Of a stretch of DNA of 64,000 nucleotides, positions 8,894-19,189 are shown piece after piece; the first letter of the stretch is position 1; the number at the start of each line of letters is the position of its first letter. A program made the position numbers and the translations under genes. The notes beneath the pieces were generated by a model. It made no database searches and was not told the origin of the DNA. It saw only the letters and a list, made by a program, of their open reading frames with translations. The DNA comes from Hyparrhenia diplandra (lineage: Eukaryota > Streptophyta > Magnoliopsida > Poales > Poaceae): NCBI GenBank assembly GCA_015847255.1, contig JADLZK010001356.1, forward strand, positions 106,494 to 170,493, written 5' to 3'.

Positions 8894-11076
8894 ATGCCTG
8901 TAACTATAGACATTGCTCCTTTCAAGCTGGACATAGATGAGCTGATAGCTGATTATTCCAGGGTTTTTTTTTTTTTTTGTCAAATTCTGTCTCTCTGTTG
9001 TGGGCATATTAACTTCATAAGATGAATAATAACAGCTGTGCATTCCTGATTGGTACGAGAACTGTACGTCAATCGCTGAATTCAAACAAGTGTGGATGGC
9101 CATGAAATTTTCTGATATCTATGAAGGCACACTAAGACAAACTCGGGTTTATTCATGCAGTCCCTCTTTCTGCATTGTATTGGTAGGTGCTGGTTCCCCG
9201 GAAGCGTATATTTCTGAACTGAGCCCACACATACAAAAAAAATCCTTTTTGTGGGCATAGCTGAACTATTTTCCTCTTAATTGTGTGTCCAGGACTTCTC
9301 AAAGTTCACTACCACAAAGATTGGCCGGGCTATACTGCCTTTACTGTCTGTATGAGTGCCAGCCGTACAAGCCAGAGTTCAAGATTTATTTGTCTCTTGG
9401 TAAGGCACATATATTCGAGCCAATAATCTGGTGCATGTTGAAACTATTCTTTAATGCATTAAATATTTTCTTCTGTTGGAAACAGAGGAGTGCAGGCAAC
9501 TGAAAGATTTCGTTGTTACGGCTAAGCAAAATGGACTGAATCCTGTGCCTGCACTTGTCAAAAGGATGCTGAATAAGGGCATGTTTTTGTTTGGATACAT
9601 GAATTTGATTGATGACAATGGAGACAAGCAGGTTGAGGAATTGACTGCATTGCAGAACAAACGAGTTAAATTTGCCTGCGACAAGTATGTGTAACTGTTG
9701 CCACTGTGATCTTTAGCAATAGTAATCTTGTTTTGAGTAAATTGCACAAATAGACGTCTAAACAAGATTAGTGTCGTAGCATCACTGTTTTCTTTGATAT
9801 GATGTTCATGTGAAGCAATCACGCTTTACAAATAAGATTAGTGACACATTTTTCACTTTAAGTTCCTTCGCCTTGCTACACTGTCTTGCATGTTGTTCCA
9901 GAGTGCAGCTTATTACTCATGTTTCTTCCTTTGCAAACAAGGCTATAATTTGGTCAATGAAAAAAAACAAGAAATTTATTGCCTGCTGATATTTTTCTTG
10001 TAACTTTTACATTTGCAGGTTATTTGCGAATACCCAAGCAGAAGATTATATGCACATGGATTTGGTAAGTTCAGTGCTTCTATTTTATAGTTCTGTTCAG
10101 CATGGTGATGGTGATGACATGATTCCGTGATGCACACGCATGCAAGAACATGATCCTTCCAGTTTTATGTTTTAATACAAGCTCAGCAAAATAGACCTGT
10201 CCTTCCTCTTATTTTCCATGACATCTTATTAAATTATGCTGTCTTGGGTTGGAAATTTATCATCACAAAAACAAAAAGGCAGCCCGCCAATCCTTTCTTT
10301 TTACTGATTTATTCATCTTCCTTTAGGGTGCTGAGTTTGAGCTTGATAGCATCAAGAAATTGTCAAAGGAGTATGCAGAAGCGAAGGAATTGGCTCTTGC
10401 AGGTGCTTTTCAGTTGTCACTGTTCGATGTGTGCATTTTCATCTCCTTTTATGTAAAACTATGGAGAAACACTGTTCCTAACCCAACTGCTATTTGTTTG
10501 CCCCTATCACCTGGACAGAGGCAAGCCAAACTGTGGAAGTTGAAGATGCTAAGCACCTCCTTCAGAGTGACAAGTTGTTGGGTGACAAGATAGACGAAGT
10601 TGTCAAAGAATGGGATGCCCAGAAGGAAGGGTTCTACGAGAGAACAAGATTATCCCCTGGCAATCAGCTTATGTTTAGGGTTTAGTGTTTAGAGTTCAGA
10701 GTTAAGATTAGAGTTTATAATTGAGATTTAGGGTATATGTGTTTGCCACACATAGTTGTGAGAAGTAGCTGTTGGGGTCTAGATTTAGGCTTTATGATTT
10801 AGAGTTTACGGTTTAGGGTCCAGGGTTTAGTGTTTAAGGTTTAGAGTTATGTTTAGGGTTTAGTGTTTAGAGTTCAGAGTTAAGGTTAGAGTTTATAATT
10901 GAGATTTAGGGTATATGTGTTGCCACACATAGTTGTGAGAAGTAGCTGTTGTGACTGATCGACAACGATGAGTCAGGAGTCAACATCAGGAGGACCAGAT
11001 CGACAATGATGAATCAGGAGTACAAAATTATGAGGATGATGATGACTTTGATGAGTTAGATCAGCTGCTGAAGTGA
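8894..11076 (+). CDS. snRNA-activating protein complex subunit SNAP43 (SNAPC1-like), damaged
   Basis: Seven coding exons: 8894-8962, 9060-9182, 9293-9399, 9486-9684, 10019-10064, 10327-10402, 10519-11076, with usable GT-AG borders. The protein begins MPVTIDIAPFKLDIDELI. Hallmarks are EFKQVWMAMKFSDIYEG, then SLPQRLAGLYCLYCLYECQ with PYKPEFKIYLSL, then ALVKRMLNKGMFLFGYMNL, as in SNAP43. The subunit helps SNAPc bind the proximal promoter element of snRNA genes in the nucleus. Damage: a one-base loss near 9131 (the next codons give KTNSGLFMQSLFLHCI only after adding a base), a phase mismatch at the 9182/9293 junction, and a 277-base insertion at 10671-10947 bringing a stop at 10683. The expected acidic tail (NYEDDDDFDELDQLLK) survives beyond it and stops at 11074-11076. 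Without removal of the insert the protein ends GNQLMFRV. Identity is from remembered family sequence. Confidence 0.82.
10671..10951. repeat. TTTAGGG-like repeat insertion with 103-bp internal duplication
   Basis: Two nearly identical copies (10671-10774 and 10849-10951; one substitution, one T lost) flank a middle part. The whole is rich in GTTTAGGG, GTTTAGTG and GTTTAGAG, a degenerate telomere-like repeat. It interrupts the SNAP43 last exon after CAATCAGCTT; GTTGTGACTGATCGAC resumes the gene. AGCT sits at both borders and may be a short target duplication. Confidence 0.7.
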
Positions 11077-11503
11077 AGAACGTCTCTGTAAACTTTTATA
11101 CCATCATATAACCGTGAAATTCAACGTACCACGAGATGAACCTTGCTCGTCTTTACGAGGCTCTCGTTTTTGAGCTTTTAGCTGTCGACCTTCTGTTCTC
11201 CTACACTGACTGAAGCAAAAATCCTGTACATGTTGGTTCCACCATCCCGGTTTTGGTGAAGCTTGTGTCCCGTTTCATGTATCTGTTGGAATCATGTAAC
11301 TGGTGTTCTAAATTTCTAATTGGGGATTAAACTGCAATGGACTACAGTTATTGCAGTAACTGTACATTAAAATAATCCAGTGCGTCTTACAGGAAAAATG
11401 AAAAAGGTAAACCTGAGGAAAAAAAATAGATGAACAGTATACTTTTTTATTTTAACTAAACGTGAAAGAAAAAAAAAAGATTGAATACTAATTGCCAAAA
11501 ATG

Positions 11504-11577
11504 TTCCATTGCCGGGATTTGAACCCGGGTCGCCTGGGTGAAAGCCAGGTATCCTAACCGGACTAGACGACAATGGA
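11504..11577 (-). tRNA. tRNA-Glu (anticodon UUC)
   Basis: Minus strand reads TCCATTGTCGTCTAGTCCGG at the 5' end. The anticodon stem-loop is CTGGCTTTCACCCAG, with anticodon TTC. The T arm is CCGGGTTCAAATCCCGG and the 3' end is CAATGGA plus discriminator A. The acceptor stem TCCATTG/CAATGGA pairs fully. Box B (GGTTCAAATCC) is intact and a T run follows at 11499-11495, the Pol III stop. The sequence matches the plant cytosolic tRNA-Glu type; CCA is not encoded, as expected. 74 bases, no intron. Confidence 0.95.
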
Positions 11578-13226
11578 TTTGCTGATAGTCCGCACAGCTC
11601 GTCATAGTAATCGATCTCCTCAGGACGACCAGTGCTAATGCACTCCTTTTCAGAAAAAACAATGAACAGCCTCCTTTTTTTGTCCACTACTACAGTAGAA
11701 AGCAAAGGAAAAAGCAAGTGTGTGAAAAGAAGGCCAATAAGGCCACGCACGGTCGGCTTTGTTGAGCACCCCAAGCAATCCCAAACAAACTGGATGCTGG
11801 TGGCCGTCAGACAGCTCAATCTTTCACATTATCACAGACCGATAATCTGGCCAAACCATCTCCTGTGGGATCTCCTTCCTTCCAGCTCTGCGATGGAGAA
11901 ACACCTCCTCCTCATCCTCCTGCGATGAAATGGAATGATTGGGAAGACAATTGTGGCTGAAAAGAGAGTAGAGAGTAGCTCGCGATGGTTCAGAGTCTTG
12001 AAGATTTTCTTCAATGATATGGTCCTGCATGGACAGGCACAGCACAGTGGTAGATGCAAGTAGTTCATCCCATCCGTGTTCCCCGTCCCTGCCAAGCAGA
12101 AGCAGGGCAGCCTGCGCCGCAACGGCCAACGGCAAACAGCAACCCTCATGTGACTACTACTTTGAGCAGCAGCAGCAGCAGCAATGTCTGTCCACATCTT
12201 TTGTTGCTGCTTCCTGCAGTCCTTTTGAAACTGAAACTGAACGGTGAAAGGCGTTCGGCCTCTGTATCTGTATGTACACGTCTCAAGAAAGATGTTTCTT
12301 CCATTCCACGGCCTCCCATCCGTTGTCCAACCTCCCAAGTCCCAAAGAGAGAAGGGGAAAAAACACTCCTGCCCCACCAAGCTTTCAGGCAGGCCACAAC
12401 GTCGTCTTGGTGAAAAGTGAAAACTTCGTGGACATTCACGCGTGCCGAATGTACATGAACTTTTCCTGTGTTTTCTCTCTTTTTTTCCCCAGTGGAGTAG
12501 AGTAAAGAAACCATGCTCTACTCTACGGTCGGTCTTGTGAACAGGTCATAGAAAACCTCAGCTGCTCTCATCAGCCTTTGCTTCCATTGCATCAGCAGCC
12601 AGTTGGGGCCGGGGATAGCGACCTTCTCATCAGCCTTTGCTTCCATTGCATCAGCAGCAGCAGCAGCAGCAGTACTGTGGATTGACGATCCATCCCAGAC
12701 CCTCTCCAGGTGAGGTGAAATCTTGCCCCCATCCATCCAACCATTTCCTTCAGCGCTGCCCCGCGCTGTGTGTGCGCGCGTGCGTGTTCTTGATTCCGCT
12801 GCCGGCATGTCGCTGTCGACAAGGCATTCGCAGGTGTTCTTGTTCGACTGTTTCAGTTTTTTTTTGTTCAAAGACTTTTCAGTCGGTTGATCGATTGTGA
12901 AAAAAGATTAGATTAGATTAGATTAGATAGCATTTCTCTTGATTAATTAGGTGAACTCCATTGTTTAGTCATCTTTTCTTGGATTTAATGGAATATTCAA
13001 TCAGGATTCATGAGCCTGTGTCTCGATCCTCTTGCGACGTTGTTCAATACTACCTCCACAATCTTGTCATTCATGCGCCGATTTATTAATTCTTCGTCTT
13101 GTTCAGAGTGTCTCTGATTTTCCAATGCAATCACCCATTTCGCCCCGCGCAGATTCTTCAGGAGAAGGAGTCGGATGTGACTGAATCCGGGCAGGCTCCA
13201 CCGCTCCAGTCCACCAGCCCGGAGAG
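11578..13226 (+). other. upstream region and probable leader of the BTB gene
   Basis: No separate gene supported. CAG/CAA microsatellites lie near 12165-12182 and 12652-12672. A 33-base unit (CTCATCAGCCTTTGCTTCC..) is repeated at 12566 and 12625, and (GATTA)n at 12905-12929. A CAG acceptor at about 13150 just before the BTB start suggests a spliced 5' UTR. Confidence 0.4.
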
Positions 13227-15052
13227 ATGGATGACGGATCGAGGCGGCAACAGAGGACAAGGAGAAGGGGATCGCCGGCGGTGCCGGGGAGGCCCCGCAC
13301 CGTGCCGATCGCCGTCACGCCGGAGGGATTCTGGTGCTGCCCGTCCCCGCCGCGCTGCACAAGAGCCTCCTCAAGAACCCACACCACCACCACCACCATG
13401 CCAAGCAGGCGCCGGCGCCGGCGCCGACGACGCATAAGATCACCTCCGCCCCCACGTCCAGAGCACCCTCCGTCCAGACCGCGCCGTCCGTGGCCGACGA
13501 CGACCCCGCGCCCGCCGTCGCACCCGATGAGCACCACCACCACCACAGCCAAGCGACCGCCGAGGCGCCGGACAGCGGGCAGCAAGAGCCACCGCCGCCG
13601 CCGCAGCAGCATCAGGAGCACAAGGTCTGCGTCGGGTTGGGGCAGCCGGAGACGAGCGACCTGACGGTGATGCTGTACGGTAAAGAAGGCATCACGGTGA
13701 GGATGAGCGTCCACAGGACGTGCTCTCCCAGAGCAGCGCCTTCTTCGCCCACCGCCTCGCCGCCATTCCCACCTCCACCTCCACCTCCACCTCCTCGCCG
13801 CAAACAACCAGCAGCGTGGTGGTGGTGGAGATCCACGACTGCGACGACGCGGAGATCTACGTGGAGACGGTGGGGCTCATGTACTGCGACGAGGCCAAGC
13901 ACCGGCTTCTCCTCAAGCGGGGAGCGTCCCACGGGTGCTCCGCATCATGAGCGCCGCCGACGAGCTCGGGTTCCACGCCTGCGTCGCCTCATGCCTCCGA
14001 TACCTCGAGGCCGTCCCGTGGGTCGGCGACGAGGAGGAACGTAGCGTCGTGTCGTCGGTCCGCCGTCTCCAGCAGAGCAAAGACAAGGACGACGACGACG
14101 ACGGTTGCTACTGCTACGGCGGAGTTGCCAGCCCGCTGCTCAAGAGGATCGCCGCAGCCTCCGACGACGACGACGACTGTCGTCTGAAGCCGCGCAGCGA
14201 CACGTTCGCGAGTATCACGGAGATGGTGCTCGCCAGCACCGACGACAGGGGCCGTCGCGAGATGAAGACACTCGTCCTCAACCTCCTCAAAGACAGCACC
14301 AGCAGCCGTAGCCATGGCGTCGGCGGCGGCGACGGATCACCACCACCGGATGACATCTCCTCTGCCGAAACGCTGTACGCCTCGTGCCGGGGCTGCCTGG
14401 ACCGGCTCCGGCGACTGTTCACTGAAGCGTCGTCATCGTCGTCGTCGTCGGAACCATCGGAGTACAACTACTCCCCCGCCGTCGTCACGCGGCGGATCGC
14501 GCTGGAGACCGACAACCTGCTGTGGCTGGTGGAGTTGCTTGCGAGCCAGCGCGCTGGGGACGGCTTGGTGGCGCTATGGTCGGAGCAGGCGGAGCTGGCG
14601 GCGTCGCACGCGAGGGTGCCGGCTTCGTCCCGCCACGCCGTGAGCCGCGTCACGGCGCGGCTGTTCGTCGGCGTCGGGAGAGGGGAGCTGCTCCCGCCCA
14701 GGGACGCCCGCCTCCGGCTCCTCCACGTCTGGCTGCACCCGCTCATCGACGACTACGCGTGGCTGCAGCGCGCGCGCCGGCGGCGGCGGCGTTCGACAGG
14801 AGGCTCGTCGAGGACGGCATCGGGCAGACGATCCTCACGATGCCGCTGGAGGAGCAGGGGTCCATCTTGCTGGCGTGGTTCGGGAGGTTCTTGAAGCTCG
14901 GCGACGATTGCCCGAATCTGCAGAGGGCGTTCGAGGTGTGGTGGAGGAGGACGTTCGTCAGGCCGTTTGTTCATCTTCAGGCTGCTGATTCTGATGAAGG
15001 TGATGATGTTTTGACATCAGAACCAGATGGAGAGGATGGATCATCGTGCTAG
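13227..15052 (+). CDS. BTB/POZ domain protein (At1g63850-like), four frame breaks
   Basis: Protein pieces in three frames join to one BTB/POZ protein. N-terminus from 13227: MDDGSRRQQRTRRRGSP then TPEGFWCCPSP. A His/Pro/Gln-rich linker follows. The BTB domain runs from DLTVMLYGKEGITVRMSVH through LSQSSAFFAHRLA, VVVVEIHDCDDAEIYVETV and VLRIMSAADELGFHACV to RYLEAVPWVGDEEE. The C-terminal domain ends PLEEQGSILLAWFGRFLKL and FEVWWRRTFVRPF, stop at 15050-15052. Four shifts near 13350, 13717, 13925 and 14785 are each cured by adding one base. Elsewhere the frame is clean over hundreds of codons, which argues for missing bases in the sequence rather than old decay. BTB proteins of this group are thought to be adaptors for CUL3 ubiquitin ligases; substrates are unknown. 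Family call is by remembered similarity. Confidence 0.8.
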
Positions 15053-15211
15053 CTGAAATGGTAGCGGAAGTTAAACTTGATTAATTTAGCTGACCTAGGA
15101 TCTTTGGGAGAAACGGAAAATGTTTCTGAATCTTGAGCGTAGTGTTATCTTGGTTAGTTGGTATGACATGTGATGAGATTAGAGTTGGCAAGAAATTGGT
15201 AGTGTTTTTTT

Positions 15212-15283
15212 AGCCAATGTGAAGAGTTTAATTATTCTTGTAGAATCAGCCAATGTGAAGAGTTTAATTATTCTTGTAGAATC
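15212..15283 (+). repeat. 36-bp tandem duplication in the BTB 3' UTR
   Basis: The unit AGCCAATGTGAAGAGTTTAA.. (36 bases) occurs twice back to back at 15212-15247 and 15248-15283, downstream of the BTB stop. The copies are identical. Confidence 0.85.
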
Positions 15284-15943
15284 AGATGATTTTCTCTGTT
15301 TGTAAGAAGGAAATCATCATCAATGGATTCTGCTCCATTGTAACTCTTGTGCCCATCAATTCCACAGTTTTTTGTAATGAGTATAATATTTCAATATAGC
15401 AAGGGTAGTAAATTCAGATCATAACCTTATTCGTTAGTAGCACTCAACAATTCAGCAGCATCAACATTAGGTGGAACTTCTTGTAAGTTTGGCTTGAAAT
15501 ATTATTGTCGTGGATAAACACACTGCCACATTGTTCCCGCCACAGCCAGGAAAAGCTAGAGTTTTGAGCAGTGCAACATGCAAAAATACTTGAGAAAATT
15601 TCTTGGGAATTAACCGCGCCAAGTTTTTTTTTCATACAATATGGCACACTGGAAACTGGAAAAGGAGATGGCTTGCCCATCAGAAAACAACTGTCACAAA
15701 GTTTTTTCATACAATATTCAGTGATGATCGTAAGCATTCACATTATCACAAATGAAGTGAGAGTATCTATCACATCACTCCTACTTAGTACAAAGGATCA
15801 ACTGGCCCAAATGTAACTTAAGAACTCAGGACACTGGCTCAATTGTAAGGACAAAACTAACCCTGCATGTTAATGCTCATATCTTCAGGCGAAACTGCTT
15901 TGCTACAAGTTGTTTTCAGCTACAAACATATCTAACCACACCA

Positions 15944-18635
15944 TCAGCAACTCGTGGGCCGATACACATGTGACTTTGCACAACCAGTAATCGTAATGAT
16001 CTCGTAAACTTTCTTCACGAATTCATCATCTCCTTGTTCCTTGTGAGGCATAATCTGCAATGAAGAAGACATCACCCAAACCTTTGCATGCAATGTCCTA
16101 AGGGCCTCTGGATCACGGTCATAATCCTGCATACCCAAACAAAGGACAGTTTGGAATTACAATGGATGATCAAGCAAAAAACTGGACACTAAGGATTCAG
16201 AAGGCACTACCTTCTCAGTAACTAGGACTATGGTATCTTTTCTGTGCTGGTCCATGAGGGCCCTTACTTTTCCTTGGATTATCTCTAGGTCCTATTAGAG
16301 GTAAATAATAAGAGAAAAGGAAACTATCACAATGAATGGGAAATAGCCATCACTAATAAAATACACAATCACAGAAGCTGTGAGCATTCTGTTGCTTTAG
16401 CAGAGAACACAAGTAGTTCGCTGAATTATTGCTTGTAGTGGTTCATATATTTTGCAGTCAAATAAGCAGGACAGGGTTCATATACATGCTGGGGGTGCGC
16501 GTTCTGATTCAAGACTCAATTTGAAATTTGAAAGTAGGCATCTTGAATTGTTTGTGCAGAATTTAGTAGTGGTGAGAAAAAGGAAAGAAATGGCCGCACT
16601 TACATGAGCATTGAAGGAATGATGATCACTGAAATCTAACCTATCGATTTTGAGTGGACCAATCTGCAGCAACAAGGCACAATTGAATAAGGATAGAATG
16701 AACTTGGATTTTATGCTTTGAACAAATTACTATAGTTTATGCTTAGTACAGGAAAGGATCAAACACTTCCGATTGGTTAAGGAAATAGGTGTGTCATACA
16801 AGCGCAGGCAACAACAAATTTCTAAGCAGGGTGTTCACAGGTTAGCAGTGCATATTATATTCCCACCACAAACAGTCTTAAAACAGAGAATATGTAATGC
16901 CTAGAGGGTCACAATGGAAAGAAACACAGGCACGAAAAACTAGTACCTCTCTGACTGTATTTATGAAAGCATTTGGGCAACCAATTGCCGAAACACATAG
17001 CACGATCTTATCATTCAACACATTAAGGGGAAGCCTCTGTAATGGCAGCTTAACTTCAAAAAAATGTGATGGAGCCAATCTGCTGTAGAACACTGAACAT
17101 GTTGCATTATTATCCTCTATTGTAGACCTTATTTCTTTAAGTTGCACTTCAGAAGCCTGTGAAGTAGAAAATGGTAATTCAGAAAACAATTTAAGTAATG
17201 ATCAATTGCTCTGGGTCTGGTAAACATATTCTTTCTACAACAATCACTGATATCTAACAATGATATTATTTACAGAGCCAAAAACTCAAAGGTAAAGTGA
17301 TACTGTAACATACTAATTCAAGTTCAAACAGGTAATTCCATGAAAAGGGAAAAAGACAGAAAACCCTTCTTATTTCTTTAGGTCCTGTTACCCCTCAAAC
17401 TACTTTAACTTAATTGGCCCCTCAAGCAACAACAACAACAACAACATAGCCTTTAGTCCCAAGCTAGTTGGGGTAGGCTAGAGATGAAACCCATATGAAA
17501 CAGTACAAAATTGGCCCCTCAAGGCAATTACTATTTATTTCATCGAAATTTAATTTTTAATGGAGAAGGATGCACATTGAAATTTGGAACAACTCCATGC
17601 TCTTCCATGCTACTTGAAATCAGAGAAGCACAATTAACAATAAGAAGCAGTAACATGTTATAACAGCTGTAAAGCAAAACAAGATAAGAGATGGCAATTC
17701 TCTATTACCACACACCATGTCAGCATTATGGATAACCACAATATCAGCTCGACCGAAAGTGCGCTCAGTGGTTCTCTCATGGGTCCTCGTGGAATGAAAT
17801 GAGTGTTTCCCCATGGAGCCAACCCATTAATCATCACAATCTCCACATCTCGGAGCAAGCTCCAATGCTGCCTAAAAGGAAGGGATGTATGGAAAGACCA
17901 TATAAGTAAACTGGCATAATGATAGCTTCATCCATAATTTCCATATAACGTTATCAAACATCAAACAATTACTAAATCAGACAACAGAAGACAGAACGCA
18001 TCTCCATATGTACCTGCATACCATCATCTAATATGGCCACTCCAATCCTACTACCAGATTCCAGTTTGCAGGCTGACGAAAACTTCTTCTCGGCACAGGT
18101 GGTATGAAAATGATGGATAAAGCCATATTCTTGCAACATGGAAGAAGCCACTGCTGTTCTATTCGCACCGACCCCAATCTTGGCCGAAGTATCGGACAGG
18201 CGCCTCCGGAGCATCTTTGGCTCATCGCCGCCAGCATAACCCTGCGACACCAAGTGTCAGGATTGTTCACCAGCACAGACACCGAAGCCAATGCAGCCTA
18301 GTTATGGAAGAAAAAAGATGAACGAAGAGAGCAGGAGCTTAACCCTTGTCAGAATCAGTGGCGAAACGCCGAGGCGGTGGAAGCTGCGGGCCAAGAAGTC
18401 GACCATGGGCGTCTTGCCATTGCCACCCCAAGTGAGGTTGCCGACGCTGACGACGGGCACGGGCAGCGCGCGGCGCGGGCGGAGCCGCCGCGGAGGAGCA
18501 GGGACAGGCGGAGCGCGGCGGACGCGGCGGAGAGGAGGGGAGAGTGACGGCGCGGTGGAGGAAGGGGAGGTCCCGCACGGCGGAGTCCGGGGTGGAGGCA
18601 AGGCGAGCGATGAGCTGCCTCGCCGTCTCCTCCAT
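15944..18635 (-). CDS. LPXK: tetraacyldisaccharide 4'-kinase, plant LpxK
   Basis: Seven exons on the minus strand: 18344-18635, 18014-18241, 17716-17867, 16947-17156, 16604-16663, 16211-16291, 15944-16126. ATG at 18635 gives MEETARQLIARLASTPDS. The Walker A region SVGNLTWGGNGKTP and LILTRGYAGGDEPKML are typical. Then come KIGVGANR, ILDDGMQ-HWSLLRDVEIVM, PRGPMREPLSAL, ADIVVIHNADM, VLCVSAIGCPNAF, DRLDFSDHHSF and VTEK-DYDRDPEAL. The bacterial enzyme phosphorylates the lipid A disaccharide with ATP; plants keep this pathway for lipid A-like molecules, thought to act in mitochondria. Two one-base losses in exon 1 (between LHRAVTL and the Walker region) and one in exon 3 (after PLSAL) are needed to read it through; all three have the same sign. 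Spliceosomal introns rule out bacterial contamination. Confidence 0.9.
17427..17508 (-). mobile_element. 5'-truncated Au-type SINE with target duplication
   Basis: On the minus strand it reads GGGTTTCATCTCTAGCCTAC, CCCAACTAGCTTGGGACTAA and AGGCTATG, then (TTG)n. I know this as the 3' end of the widespread Au SINE. AATTGGCCCCTCAAG at 17412-17426 is repeated exactly at 17509-17523, a 15-base target-site duplication. It lies in LpxK intron 3. Confidence 0.8.
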
Positions 18636-18721
18636 CGAGCATACCCGTCGCCGTTCAAGGGCGACGCGCCGATAGGATGGGCTGCCGTTGCTTTGCGCCG
18701 CCGGGCGGCGGCGGTGGCCTG

Positions 18722-18815
18722 ATTGATATTGGGCCTTTCATCTTTTTTTGATGGGCTAGCATCATGATGGGCTTTTTTTGGAACAGTTTATTTTGGGCCT
18801 TGCCCAAGTTAGGAA
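18722..18815. promoter_or_regulatory. TGGGCC cluster, LpxK promoter
   Basis: TTGGGCCTTTC, GATGGGCT, GATGGGCTT and TTGGGCCTTGCCC lie within 100 bases upstream of LpxK. Such motifs mark constitutive plant promoters. A plus-strand unit begins about 400 bases further, so the spacer may work in both directions. Confidence 0.45.
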
Positions 18816-19189
18816 AGGACATTTCATATTTTATTTATTTTTGGTATTAAAAAACGGTATGGGGCAAAGTTTTCCAGCCCAAGGAGCGTGTCCACGTCGC
18901 TCCTAAAAATTTAATTAGTCTGGAATTTTTTTGGAGAGGCCCTTCTGTTTCTCTAAAATCACATCGCAGACCATCAAAGCCCCTTGTGTAACAGTAAATC
19001 AGTTTTACCTTTTTTACGTTTTTACCCTGCGTATTTGTCGACTTCCTACACCCGAAGAAGACAAAATTTGGAATTCGTGGACTTTTACATTTAACCGCCC
19101 GCCTCCTTCACTCTACAAACACGCCACGTCACCCTAATAACCACCAAATATATACGCCCCTCCCTTTCAAAAAAAAAAAACATCGGCCT

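Noticed and set aside
11832..12380. 182-codon minus-strand frame upstream of the BTB gene
   Set aside because: Low-complexity reading through CAG/CTG repeats, no family resemblance.
13103..13807. 234-codon minus-strand frame over the BTB start
   Set aside because: Composition is antisense of the His/Pro-rich BTB linker; the plus-strand protein is recognised.
15944..18635. Bacterial origin or contamination of LpxK
   Set aside because: Six GT-AG introns, a SINE in one intron and plant-like exon borders show a nuclear plant gene.
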